Assembly: GCA_007922195.1 (NCBI GenBank)
Contig: ML681995.1
Span: 1,067,982-1,131,981, forward strand
Source of the DNA: Podocnemis expansa
Lineage: Eukaryota; Chordata; Testudines; Podocnemididae
Reading direction: 5' to 3'
DNA length: 64,000 bases
The notes below the pieces were generated by a model that ran no database searches, was not told the DNA's origin, and was given only the letters and a program-made list of their open reading frames with translations. Numbering within the stretch: the first letter of the stretch is position 1; every line of letters starts with the position of its first letter. Shown piece after piece: positions 26,281-37,047 of the stretch. The position numbers and the translations under genes are program-made.

Positions 26281-26555
26281 TCAATTGTCAGTGGTTCTCA
26301 ATCTTTTGTGGGCCACAACACAGCTGGCAGCGTGTGCAATCCTACAGGACAGACCACTCTCCCACCACCAAATCCAAACCTTCCCTCTTCCACCTCTGAA
26401 TTCAGCGCCCCCACCACTAAATCCAGGTCCCCTATCAGAAAGCCATGGCCATGCTCCTGCTTTGTGGACAGCTGTCGGCTCTGCACAACACATGTTGCTG
26501 TGTGGTAACACAGTAATGTGTTACCGCACAGTGATTGAAAACCACTGCCATAGCT
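26281..26555. mobile_element. hAT MITE of 259 bp
   Basis: Element at 26289-26547 with ends CAGTGGTTCTCAATC and GATTGAAAACCACTG, imperfect inverted repeats (14 of 15). CAGTGGTTCTCAA is a common terminus of Charlie-type hAT elements. The flanking octamers TCAATTGT and CCATAGCT match at only 4 of 8, so the target duplication is decayed or the right boundary is shifted. No transposase frame; the four overlapping short frames inside are chance. Confidence 0.75.
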
Positions 26556-29036
26556 CTACATCAAAGCTGACACTGACAGGCAATTCTAACATAAATTAAC
26601 TGGAAAGTTATTAACAGAAAAAAAAAAAGATTTACAAGGATAAGGCAAGTAAACATGTACATTCAAATGAACTACAGTCTTAGGTTTCAAAAGAGGACAG
26701 AAACTTCTGTAATATGCCAGAGCCACATACCTTTAGGGCTAACTCAGGCTAAGGAGCTGGGGATCCTCTGCTTATGCTCAGAAACCTTGCCATCTCCAAA
26801 ATCCAAGCAGCATAGAGATGCAGTTTTTCCTTGTTAGAGATTTTTATTACTCTCCCTCAAAGTTCAAGCTGATGGGACAGGTCCAAGTGCATATCCCCTC
26901 TTCATGTGCATGAGGAGAGGTAGGAGGACAAAGTCTGTTTTCTGATGTTTCACAATGCCTCATGTGGTTTTACTGGGCCTTCTTGTGAGCAGAGCTTAAC
27001 ACCTTCTGTAGGAAGTCAGCATTTTTTATTAGTTAATGCTTCTTTCCTGTTTGATGAATTACAAAATTACAGAGGTTGACATTGACAATGCAAACACTGA
27101 ATAAAACCTTACAACATGAGGTACAGGTGTTGTAAGTGAGATTACTACATGCTGCAACCTACAAACATTTCAAAGTCTAAACACTGAACACATTTTTATA
27201 AACTTAACATCTATTTTAAGAATGCTAGTAGATAAGGCATCCAGACTGATTTCTAGCTACGTATTGGGCATAGTTCAGTTGAAGCCTAGGGGCCTTGGCA
27301 TGAGCTAACACCTGGTCTGCTAGAATCAAAATGACATATAGGAATAATCAAAACACATCTGGCTACTATACTGTGTATCTGTTCGACACATTCAAGAACT
27401 GAAAATAATGTAATCCAAAATTCAAATTTTCACAGCGATCAACATTTTGAGGCTACACACAGTAGTAAGATGAGGCTTGGCTGTACCCTTTACTTCCCTC
27501 TCACAATAGGACTTTAACTGTGAACCTTCCATAGCACTTTCCTGCAACACAAGTATTATAAAAAGACTAGGGAAGTCACAAGAAAGACTCCCAATGACTT
27601 ACATGGTCTTTGAATCAAGTCATATTCCTTTCTCAAATAGCTGCTACTATACAAACTCTTCTAGGAGCACAGAATTCACTCCATTATTTTTAAACAGAAA
27701 AATTTTAAAAAAATAAACCACATTCCTTTTAATAAAATCATTGCACATATAGCACAGCCAATTCTTGGATTAGAGACCACCACCAACCACAAACTAAGGT
27801 TTTGTCCATCAACAGTACCAAGGATTAAGGACATATAAAAAGGATTTCTCGCTGTTCTATTTTCCCTACCTCATCACCCATGACTTGGTACATGCCCTGT
27901 ATAAACGCTGTCAGTTGGCATCCCCTCCACAACTGAAAATCATTGAGTTTTGCTGAAATTTCTAGGACAAGGCTTCAATATGTGTGATGTTTTACACATG
28001 AATAAAAGCAAGCACACTAGATAAAAATCTAAGCTCTGTGAGGCTTCAGCTATCCTAATTCTTAAGAAAACAAATATGATCATCAATGGTCTTCTACAGA
28101 TCTATAGCTGAAAACTTAAAAATATTTCAAAAAAGCAGCAAATGGTTCAACTCCAGCCATAAGTAGAACAAGAAATATCAAGAGGTAGAGACTATTTTTA
28201 GAGTATTTCTTGCTATTGTCTAGAGAGCACTGTAGGGCAGCATCTAGCACCAGGCTGCCCCTTGAAGCAAAGAAAGAGTCTGCTGTCCCCATATGAAAAG
28301 AGGGAGAAAACAACATATCAAGCCTCCATCTGACCAGACTGAAGTTGGGAGAAGAAAAGTTAAATCACAACGGTGCCCCTGAAGATGCCAGAAGGGAGAC
28401 TAGTTACAGGCCACTAGAATTCCCTCAAAGGCAAGACAGTTTCTGGGGTCATTCATGACCACAGAAGGTGTATGAAGGCAGAAGTAGAGTCATAGGGTTT
28501 GTTAAAGGAAGGCCATTGTTAAGTAGTGTCTGTAAATACCCTCCATAGTTCTTGATGACCCAGGCAAAATTTCCAGACAAGCTTTAGGATATTGAAGGGT
28601 GACATATTTCTATCTCCTGACACTGTTTGAAAGTTTCCCTACCAGTGCACCTGCAGAAACAATTGAGATGGAGTTTTATTCATTGAGGCAAAAATTTCAT
28701 TCAGAAATCTCACAGCATTTTCATTCATTTCACACTACTGTATTCAAACTCCTACTAGTATGCACTCTTCAGGGTCATCCTGACACTGTATATCTTTTAA
28801 AACAGAAAAACAAAGCAAACCAACAGCTCCCAGGGGGATGTGTGCCATACTTTGCTTCCAGGTACTCTGATGTGAAGAGCTGTTACTGAAACAAAACATA
28901 GCTTCATAAGCCTGCAATTTACAATTAAGGAGGCTCCAGGTTACCTGAGTCCTAACTCTCAAAGATACATCTCCCTTCTTAAAGGGCAAGATCAAAATCC
29001 AAGAGGTATCATCTTCCCTTATATCTTAAGTACATG
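26556..29036. other. Unassigned DNA
   Basis: No gene, RNA gene or confident repeat recognised. A-rich stretches occur near 26618 and 27695-27715. Confidence 0.45.
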
Positions 29037-29122
29037 TGATAAATAAATTTGTTAGTCTTTAAAAGTGTCACCAGACTTTCTTTGTTTTCCTGAACTCAAC
29101 TAACACAGCTACCCCTTTGGAT
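29037..29122 (+). mobile_element. Penelope-like element, terminal fragment only
   Basis: Contains 'gataaataaatttgttagtc', a 'gtgtcaccagac' segment, then 'actaacacagctaccccttt'. This is the same 3'-terminal text as the copies ending at 18440 and 33048, here including the extreme end that the 33-kb copy lacks. Confidence 0.6.
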
Positions 29123-30773
29123 CATCTCCTATGTCCTTGTTAAAGCAACAGTGGGTAGTCAAATAATAAACAATTTTCTCACTTTCAGACAGAAGGCAGT
29201 TTAGTCAACTAATAAGTGTTTTGAAAATGAACTTTACCTCTGCTAAGTGTTTTGTACAAAACAACTGCAGTTTTAAGGGATGGAAGATGTTTTTTATTTG
29301 TTCTCTTTTGTTTACACTAATGATCTCTGCTGGCACTACACACTCATGCCTATGTAAGAAACGGTTCTGGAAGTGGAAGCCATCATTTTGGTTGTCCTGA
29401 ATACTTCAAATCAAGGGGTGCCAACTCACCTCCAGCATCCCTAGTTCCAGTAGCTTTATACATAAAGTGATCAATTTCTATTTCAGCTCCTGATCTCTGT
29501 GTTCTCTTCTATTAACTTGTTGTAGGAATGGGTGAAGCTAGCGAATGGGGGCACAATCCAGTTCACTTCAGAATCAACTAGTACTTGGCAACAAACAATT
29601 TGACCCATTACAATTTCAGGCTTTAGTCACTCAAACTAAATCCTAAATGTAAATATTTTGAGGTTCAGCCATCATTTATCAGGGTTCTCTCAATATTCCA
29701 TGTTGTACAGAGCTCCAAGGTTGGGCAAGTAGTTAGTTATAAATCTGGTATAGTGTGTCTTGCAAGTTTTCCAGTATTCTCCAAATTTGCCAGAATCAAA
29801 TACAGGCAAGCAACTTATTCCCCTAGTTGCTCAGTTCTTTCACTGTCAGTTATGGGTGAAAAAGAAAGTATGACAGGACTTGAGTCACTGAATATATCAA
29901 GTTATTTGACTTTTTCTGAAAGTGGGAAAGTTCTGGGTTCAATTCAAGCTTTGGATGAAGATTTAGGATAATTCTTGTTTTGATTGAAGGGGGTCATTGC
30001 TAAAATTTCCAAATGTAGTCTGAAAATAGGGGGACTTCAATATAGCCACAAGGTACAGTGAAGATGAATAAAAGTGAATCCAGAAGGGAATGACAGATGG
30101 GTAATGACTGACCAACTGGGGGTTTGGTGATGGCTCTGAACATACAAAAGAATTATTAAAAAGTCCTAAACCATAACAAAATATGTATCTGCGGGATCAG
30201 TTTTGCTTTTTAGTTAAACAGCAAGAATTTCTAATGCCCCAAGTACCGATTTACCTAAGAGACTGTTAAATCTCTCTGGTAGACACTGTTTTTAAATATC
30301 TAATCACATATGTACTTAAGTCACTAATATGCATTTTACAAACTACCTACTTGCATATTTATTTACCAAAATGGTCTCTTCCTTGCTAGAGGCATAATCA
30401 TTCCTCCAGGGAAGAATGTGGGTGGCAGGACATGTACACAAAACTTTCAGTCATACAGGAAGTTAATCATGAATTCTCTATCCCAATAGAATTAGCATCC
30501 CTAGCATAAGTGGGTGTTGCAATAGGCAGTCTGAACTGATAAATGCATTGTGTAATCCTATATAAGGAAAAATAGAGAAAATTAATAAATAGAAAGCCAA
30601 ACACTGACATTACATTACTGTAGTAACAAAAGCCAGGAAATTCACATTAATACTCCCATGATACATGCTGGGGCTGATTTACCTGTGGCTTGCACCTTGT
30701 GTAGTCATGTCTATTTGTGTAAAATATCAAAATATAACTTATTACAACAACTTTCCACAGATATTGTGACTAC
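29123..30773. other. Unassigned DNA
   Basis: No gene or repeat recognised. A 72-codon frame at 29753-29971 has no family resemblance. Confidence 0.45.
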
Positions 30774-31217
30774 ATACTGTGACAAAGTTCCTCTTCTACC
30801 CTGGTGAGTCCCACACGTCCCTCTAGCAGCGGGGTCTGTTTCCCTCAGGCCTTCAGGCCTGGGAAGGGTCCTTTGGCTCCTTCTGGCAGGATTTTTCCTC
30901 TTTCCCCTGTCTTTATACCTGTGGGTCTCTTCCTGATCAGTGTTCTGCTCCGTCTCCAGATCTGTCTGCCTTCCACTTGCCTCCTCTTGTGTACTCCGAT
31001 AGCTCTTCTCACTCTCATACTCCAACTACCCCTTTTTTCTGGAGGAGAGGCTTTTTAACAAACCTTGGGCAGGACCTTGATTAGCTCCAGGTTTACTAAT
31101 TAGTCTATGGTAAACCACTGCTCAGCTACCAGTGGAAAAGGGACTTGCTAACCCTGGTGCTGATATATTGGCCTTCTAGTACTTTCCAGAAGCAATCCAG
31201 ATGCACTATCACAATAC
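30774..31217 (-). mobile_element. Solo LTR, 436 bp, with 4-bp target duplication
   Basis: The LTR runs from TGTGACAAAG (30778) to CTATCACA (ending 31213). The ends are inverted repeats with one mismatch (TGTGACA against TATCACA). It is flanked on both sides by ATAC (30774-30777 and 31214-31217). Orientation is inferred: on the minus strand GTTAAAAAG and, further on, GTATAAAGACAGG could serve as TATA-type boxes. Short open frames inside on both strands are chance. A lone LTR implies recombination between two LTRs that removed the internal part. The family (gypsy-like or retrovirus-like) cannot be decided. Confidence 0.78.
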
Positions 31218-31843
31218 CTAAGATGCAAGACAGAAGTCTCAAACGCTTTATTTTTTTACATAGCAGGTTTGAGAGCAAGAGTATGTAAAATATATTCATG
31301 ATATGTTGGACCGTCTGTCCTCATCCAAAGCCTGGCCCCAATGACCTATGTTGAAAGCAAAGCATAAAACAGACATATTATTAAGTTTGATTTTGCACAT
31401 TGGAGCAGTTTGTAATATTCAAATAATCTACATCACAAGAATATCTTATATTTATTTAATTTTGTGCATAGGAAAGCAATTTTTACACCACAGTATACTG
31501 ATAACTTAAGTATCTCAAAGTGCATTTATACTGCTAAATTCTCTCAGTTTAACTTAATTTATTATTAATTATTATTATATTATTATTAGTAGTAGTATTA
31601 TAGTGTGACTCATGGCATCCTAAGTCATTTATTTAAGATTGTCTTGCAGTGATCAACAGAACAACTTCAGTTTTAATTTTTTCACCCATCTCCATTTCTT
31701 AAAACAGTACAGATGATGAAGCTTTGTGGGAGGGGTGAAAATGCAGAATTATTCACCAAGAATGAAGCCACATAAAGGCCTAAAGGACTCACCTTAACTT
31801 TGATCCTTTGAAAAGAAGAAACCAAAGAACTGCTGGGTTGTTT
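31218..31843. other. Unassigned DNA with AT trinucleotide microsatellite
   Basis: An (ATT)n-like tract lies at about 31557-31602, mixed with TAG/AGT units. Nothing else is recognised. Confidence 0.5.
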
Positions 31844-32190
31844 CAGCTTCCAAAGGGATAGCTATGTTAGTCTAGTAAAGAAGAAGAAGAAGAAGAAAAA
31901 AAAAAAAAAAAAAAAAGACAAGGAGTCTTGGGGCCTGAGATGATAGGGTATCCAGCGTTTCCTTTTTTATGGATTTTAGGTAATAGATAGAATATTCCTG
32001 TCTGTGGTTCTGGTGGTGTGTCTGTCTTTATTTGTTCCTGTTCTGCCTTAGATAGTTTCTTGAGCAGATGCTGTAATTCCTTATGGTATTCTTCAGTGGG
32101 GTTAGAGAAAAGAGGTTTGTAGAATGTTGTGTTGGAGGGTTGTTTATAAGCCTCCTGGCTGTAATCCAGTTTATCCATGATGATGAGTGC
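31844..32190 (-). mobile_element. Penelope-like element: RT N-terminal part, inverted against its other half
   Basis: On the minus strand the reading IIMDKLDYSQEAYKQ, then FYKPLFSNPTEEYHKELQ, then TGIFYLLPKIHK followed by YPIISG is the N-terminal Penelope reverse transcriptase; FYLLPKIHK is diagnostic. It stops after about 100 residues, before the catalytic core. The minus strand then jumps to an oligo(A)/(AAG) tract (31877-31916 on +) and the element's terminal text (31844-31876, reading 'actaacatagctatcccttt' on the minus strand). The open frame's first codon is not ATG, so this is a fragment, not a gene. Confidence 0.75.
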
Positions 32191-33048
32191 ACGTATAACC
32201 CTCAAGTCAGACCTCTACAACAGACCATTAAGGACCTACAGCCTATTTTAAAAGATGACCCCCTCACTTTGTCTAGCCTTGGGAGACAGATGTCTCCTCA
32301 CCTACAGACAGCCCCCGAATCTTAAACAGATACTCACCAGCAACTACAAACCTAACAACAGAAACATTAAAGCAGGAACATATCCCTGCAACAAACCACA
32401 CTGCCAACTTTGTCCACATATCTTCACTAAAGACACCATTATAGGACCTAATCAAGCCACCTACTCCATCAAAGGGTCCTTCGCCTGCTCATCCACTAAT
32501 GTGATTTATGCCATCATCTGCTGGAAATGCTCCCACGCCTTATACATTGGACAGACAGGACAATCCCTTCGCAGAAGAATAAATGCACACAAAACTGACA
32601 TCAGAAATCACAACACAAAAAAACAGTAGCTGAGCACTTCCATCTTTCTAATCACTCCACTGATGATTTGTTAACGATGGTCCACAAGAAAATCAATGGG
32701 ACATCAAGACTTCAAAGAGAAACAGCAGAAATTCAACTTATATGCAGATTAGATTGCGTGAAAGCAGGGCTGAATCGTGACTATGGCCTCTTTTCACATT
32801 ATAGCAGGTAATTTGACTTCACCCTCCCTGTGTGTGCTGTTTTCTAGAGTTTGATTCCTTACAAATGCTCTGATTTGCTGTTGCAGGATGACCTGATCCC
32901 ATGTCTTATATTCCCCTGCATTTATTTTCAACCCATTCTGTAAGTTATCCCTCTTCAAAGCATCTGACAAAGAGGGATTTTCTCCCATGAAAGCTCATGT
33001 GATAAATAAATCTGTTAGTCTTCAAGTGCCACAAGACTCCTTGCTTTT
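32190..33048 (+). mobile_element. Penelope-like element: C-terminal RT, GIY-YIG part and 3' tail
   Basis: The plus-oriented half of the same element type. It starts in the RT thumb/linker (TYNPQVRPLQQTIKDL) and passes through a GIY-YIG endonuclease region. It then follows the 3' untranslated text shared with the copy at 17.9-18.4 kb ('gcatctgacaaagaggg', 'aatctgttagtcttcaagtg', 'cacaagactccttg') and ends near 33048. It meets the oppositely oriented half at about 32190. Confidence 0.78.
32194..32629 (+). pseudogene. Penelope GIY-YIG endonuclease region, broken
   Basis: The reading crosses frames: TYNPQVRPLQQTIKDLQPIL in one frame, then after a shift near 32280 YRQPPNLKQILTSNYKP. A Cys-rich connector follows (PCNKPHCQLCPH) typical of Penelope proteins, then the nuclease core NVIYAIICWKCSHALYIGQT with RRRINAHKTDIRNH. 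The YAI...YIG pair is the GIY-YIG signature, and the Arg and His residues that follow fit the family. A TAG stop ends it at 32629. The endonuclease would nick target DNA for reverse transcription. Without the RT catalytic core this copy cannot work. Confidence 0.75.
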
Positions 33049-33609
33049 TTGGGTTCTTTCAGTATTAAATGGAAAGCTTTGCTGTTTGTTGAAAAAGCTT
33101 GCCATTGAAGAATGGCTACTGAGTCTCTGATCGGACCACAGTAGAGTGAAGCAGTGTATCAAAATAAATTTCCGTTACTTCTTATCAACATAACAGTAAC
33201 AAATAGTGTAATGTGTAGACCGGAGATGTGAAAGAAATAAGTTTGTGGTGACCAACAGGCAACTGCAGCCGGGACTGATGTTATCAGTCTGCTTTCTATA
33301 GCACAATACTGCCTCTGGCTGTGCTGAGCCTCTGTGCTGCTCACAGGCTGTCCAATGTCACCCCCATTGTGTAGTCTCTTCGTTCTCTCCATCTACCATT
33401 CCATGCTCTGTTAGTTCCATTTCTGCCATTTTCTATCCTTTCTATGTCTTTGTCTTCAATACCCACTTTCTGTAATGCTCCCTTTCTGTTTAGCTAATCC
33501 ATTCCTTGAAAAACCCACCCCAAATAATTAAAAGACAAAATAACAGCTCTAAAATGCCATTCACAATCAATCACCCTGGGTACTCCAGGTAGGTTTTATT
33601 TCCTCCTTT
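33049..33609. other. Unassigned DNA
   Basis: No gene or repeat recognised; a 77-codon minus-strand frame at 33159-33392 has no family resemblance. Confidence 0.4.
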
Positions 33610-33745
33610 GCCTTTCAGTGTCTTGTCTGTTTGGACAGTAAGCTCCATGGTAAGTGCTGTTTATTATTGTATATTTGTACAGTGACTGACATAACTAAGT
33701 CCCAATTTCTGCTCGGAACCTTAGGTACTAGTACTAATTGTGAAA
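33610..33745 (+). repeat. Ancient LINE 3'-tail relic
   Basis: Reads 'tgtctgtttggacagtaagc', then 'tatttgtacagtgactgaca', then a degraded 'taggtactagtacta'. This is the order of a widespread sauropsid LINE tail (L3/CR1-like) whose usual form has 'tttgtacagcgcctagcaca'. The same tail occurs at 51470-51605 (+) and inverted at 50455-50590. Confidence 0.5.
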
Positions 33746-35520
33746 TTGTTAATATTTGAAAAAGTTTACGCATCACCATAAGGCTGCCAAATCTATATAG
33801 GTTTATATATAAACATACTATCTCTTCCATTACAGAATATGGGTGACCACTATAACTGAGGACATATAATATTTTCGCCTCTAACTTGGTTTACAGTCAA
33901 TTTTTTTCCTGAAACTTCCATTTTTCAAGGTAAAATTCTCCAGGCTTCACATCTGTGTGAAGGGTAATCTGGTTTTTGAAAAGCTGAACAAAAATGATTC
34001 AGCTGGGTTTGTTATTTTCACAGCATGAAGAGCAGAAAACATTTTTCTAATTATTAAAAAAAATTCTTGCAGCCTTTTCTGAATAGCCTCATAGTCAAAA
34101 TGGTCGAGGTAGGAACTTGAAACTTGGCTTGCTCTTCTTTATCTACTTGTTGCCCATGATTAAAAGACAGATACTCTGTATATATTCTTAACATCTACTC
34201 CTCGAAATCAAATTTCCAACTCCAACCATATGCGAACTGTTTCTTTCGTTTGCCCCACATTTCACAATATCATCTGTGGAATTCCAGTGACAACGGATTA
34301 GGAATGTAGATAACGTTTTATTTGACTAACAACAGGACAAAACTTTTAAGTACTGCACTTGTAGTACTGTTAATCTAGCCATGCTGTATACTCTCTTTCC
34401 AGTTAGTTCCCATTTCTGAGCACGACACTGTAAGAACCCACAGGACATGCAGTAGTACTCAATCTCCTGCCTAAGCCTGTATCTCACATTGCACAGTTGA
34501 TCGCATATCTGATGGAAACCACAAAATAACTTGAGTTCAAACTAAATTAAAGCATGATTGAAGCTTATGCTTTTGAGCAGGAATCTGGCCCCCAAATTGT
34601 GAACAAGTAGGGATAAACTTTGGAAGTGAACATCAACTGCACACAACATCCCTTGGAAGTGCACCATTCAAGCAGATGTCTTGGCAGAGGGTTGCCACAA
34701 GAAACAGTTTTCAAGGGAGATTTTTGGGAAACTCCACTTAAGGGCCTGATTTTCATAGTGCATTTTCTGACTAGCAGACCCCATTATGGTGTATTTAGCT
34801 GGGCATCCAGCACTTGTAATCCCTTTTGCCCAAAGTTAAAGCATAAAGAGGAAATGCTGTCTCCTGTATTTCAGATCAAGTCGTGCTGAGTAGAACGCAG
34901 CCTGCTCCAGTGATGAGGAATTAAATCAATGAGAACTGCAGGGGCCCACCACCTTTCACTACTTGGCCATCAACTGTATTTTATAATTTGAAAGCAACAT
35001 AAAACTTGATAAAGCTGAAACAATGTAACTGCTACAGGAGAGTTTGGGGTGGGTGGAGTTGCCTGGATCAAGTGGTAAGAAAAAGAAGAGAAGCATTGTT
35101 AATGAAAGCTTTGTCTACGCTTGCAGCAACATGCAGCATACACATACCTATGTCACTGACAAGCAGGCTGTGTCTACACGCACAGACTTCATGGACGCAG
35201 ATGAATACAACAGGGAGCTGCCAGAGACTCATCCCCTCCTCCCCTGCCATGTCCCTTGCCAGAGCCTTACCCCACACTGGAGTCTCTGCCTGCAGCAAGC
35301 TTGTTGACACCCAGGTAGGCATGTCAGTACTCTACTCACCAAAGTAGTGCCTCACCATCTACACCGTTATTTATACCTCTGCTAGCTGAATGTGCAATAT
35401 CTGTGTAAGGCAGGTCTAGAGCCACAGCACTTATTGTGTTATCCTTGTGCTGTCTAGCTGAAAAGGGGGCCATCCAGGGGTTAAACTCAGCCAGAATGCA
35501 GGGGAACACCAGACTAGAGC
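33746..35520. other. Unassigned DNA, last part probably an unclassified MITE
   Basis: No gene is seen. Between about 35110 and 35410 GC rises and phrases such as 'tttgtctacgc', 'tgtgtctacacgcacag' and 'catctacaccg' occur, a vocabulary common in non-autonomous DNA transposons. I could not find matching ends. Overlapping 84-113 codon frames at 35006-35347 on both strands look like a by-product of composition. Confidence 0.35.
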
Positions 35521-36000
35521 CCACTATTTTTAGGGGCTCAGCATTCCGGGGCCCCTAAAAAGAGATTGTGGAGCTAGAAAACTGCGTTCCGGGGCCCGCC
35601 ATTGAAAAATAGCAGGCCCTGGAATGCAGCGTTCTGGGTCCATGTTCTATTTTTAGGGGCCTGAACACTGGGACCCTAAAAATAGCAGGCCCCAGAGCAG
35701 CGTTCCCCTGCATTCCAGCAGACAGGGGAGAGGAGCTGGGCCGGGGGTGTAACTAGGGCCTGCCCCAAATCCCTCCCCTTCAATGCCCTACCCCATGCTG
35801 GGGCCTGCTGCCTCAGCCAGTGGTGCCCGGGCCTACCGCCTCCACCTCCTCAGCTGTGCCGCTACCCAATGAGTGCAGGGACAGCCGGATCATGCTGGGG
35901 GGAATTGGAGTTGGGGTGGAGTGCTGGCATGGGGAGGCAGCAGGAGCTGGAGTCTGGGGGGGTGCCCACCAGCATGGGAGCATTCTGGGGTCCCTCAAAT
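35521..36000. repeat. GC-rich repeat with two hairpins
   Basis: The first part holds two consecutive hairpins sharing the arm ATTTTTAGGG. One pairs 35527-35537 with 35551-35561 (TTTTTAGGGGC against GCCCCTAAAAA). The other pairs 35647-35658 with 35674-35685 (CTATTTTTAGGG against CCCTAAAAATAG, a perfect 12-bp stem with a 15-nt loop). 'aatgcagcgttc'-like phrases recur between them. The rest is G/C-rich with no coding signature. Probably a non-autonomous element; no flanking duplication was found. Confidence 0.5.
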
Positions 36001-36146
36001 TATACTTTAACCCCTGGGGGCATCTGATCTGTATGGGTTCTGTATTCACATGAGCACAAAGAGCACAATTAGGTATTAGCATACTGGGTGCAGGGCATTA
36101 TGGCTAATAGTATTTAGGCTAATTTGGTCACAAATCTGTCAATACC

Positions 36147-37047
36147 TGTAATTTTACTGAAAAGCAGCATGAAATACTGTCTTTTGTAATATGCTACTCT
36201 TTTAATTGTTCAAACTCTGTTTAGGTTAGTTGAGGGGTGAAAAGTCTCCATTAGCAATAAGGAACTTGAAAGAGGGACCAACTCTCTGTTTTCAGGCTGG
36301 TAAAAGAAGAAGGGGGGGGTTAGCATCAGCTCAGGCAAGATCAGTGGTACTGCTTCACCCTGCCCCACTGTCCAAAGGCCAGTAAATAGCCTGGCTGCCT
36401 GTGGAGCCTGTCTTTTGTTATTTTGATTAGAGAAGTTGTTTGCAGTATTTAAGAGCTGAAATCAGGAGGGCTGTGACTCTCTCAGAGCTGAAATCACAGA
36501 GAGGAGACTCCTTCTCTCTCTGACAGCAGGAGTGACCAGTGGGTCGCACCAGCGGATGGTGTGAGCAGGCAGCAGATGGCTGAACAGCAGGAGTGACCAG
36601 TCGGCGGTGCCAGTGGCTGGTGTGAGCAGCAGTGTGAGTGAGCAGCAGGTGGCGCCGGCAGACAGTTGGTGTGAAGGACCTTCCCTACATATCCAGGGAT
36701 TTTGTTGGGAACCCTATCTGCACTGATTCTTCAGCTCAGTGTTGGTTTGCCATTAAGCTGTGTGGGGTTTGGGTGGAAATCTCTACAAGCATTGAATTTC
36801 CACATCAGTGCCAATTTTGCTGTTGTGTCTTTCCATTCTTTTCTATTACTATTAAAACTCTGTATATTACTCAGACTTGTGCTTGCAAGCAGGGAAGCCT
36901 TACCCTTTTGGGGTGCCCAGAGAATAGTGCATAATTTCCAAGAAAACTGGGTGGGGGCTCGAGCCAGTTGATGCTGTAACATTTGGAAACCCCTAGAAAC
37001 AGAACCCGGCCCTTGTTCTGTCATCTCTTCCTGGCAGAAGGGTTACA
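36147..37047 (+). mobile_element. LTR of a retrotransposon or endogenous retrovirus, approximate 5' end
   Basis: The 3' end is well defined: GGGTGGGGGCTCGAGCC, then 'acccggcccttg', then 'ggcagaagggttaca' ending at 37047. The same series occurs on the minus strand at the window's right edge (63742 onward), which confirms a shared LTR family. A 'tattaaaactctgtat' tract near 36850 may be a decayed polyadenylation region. The 5' end is only a guess, set at a TGTAATTTTA string mirroring the terminal TTACA. A 61-bp tandem duplication lies inside. No gag, pol or env sequence is attached. Confidence 0.55.
36523..36645 (+). repeat. 61-bp tandem repeat, two copies
   Basis: Both units begin ACAGCAGGAGTGACCAG (at 36523 and 36584) and continue with similar 'gtgtgagcag' phrases, diverging towards the end of the second. 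It sits inside the LTR, where tandem repeats can act as enhancer or leader units. Function here is not shown. Confidence 0.7.

Noticed and set aside
26285..26599. Overlapping frames of up to 104 codons on both strands
   Set aside because: They lie within a 259-bp hAT MITE with clear terminal inverted repeats, which has no coding role.
30711..31058. Charged 104-codon frame on the minus strand, with an 84-codon frame opposite
   Set aside because: Both lie in a solo LTR defined by matching ends and a 4-bp duplication; no retroviral protein signature is present.
35006..35347. Cluster of 84-113 codon frames on both strands
   Set aside because: Several frames open at once over the same GC-richer stretch, typical of composition, and the vocabulary is that of a non-autonomous transposon.
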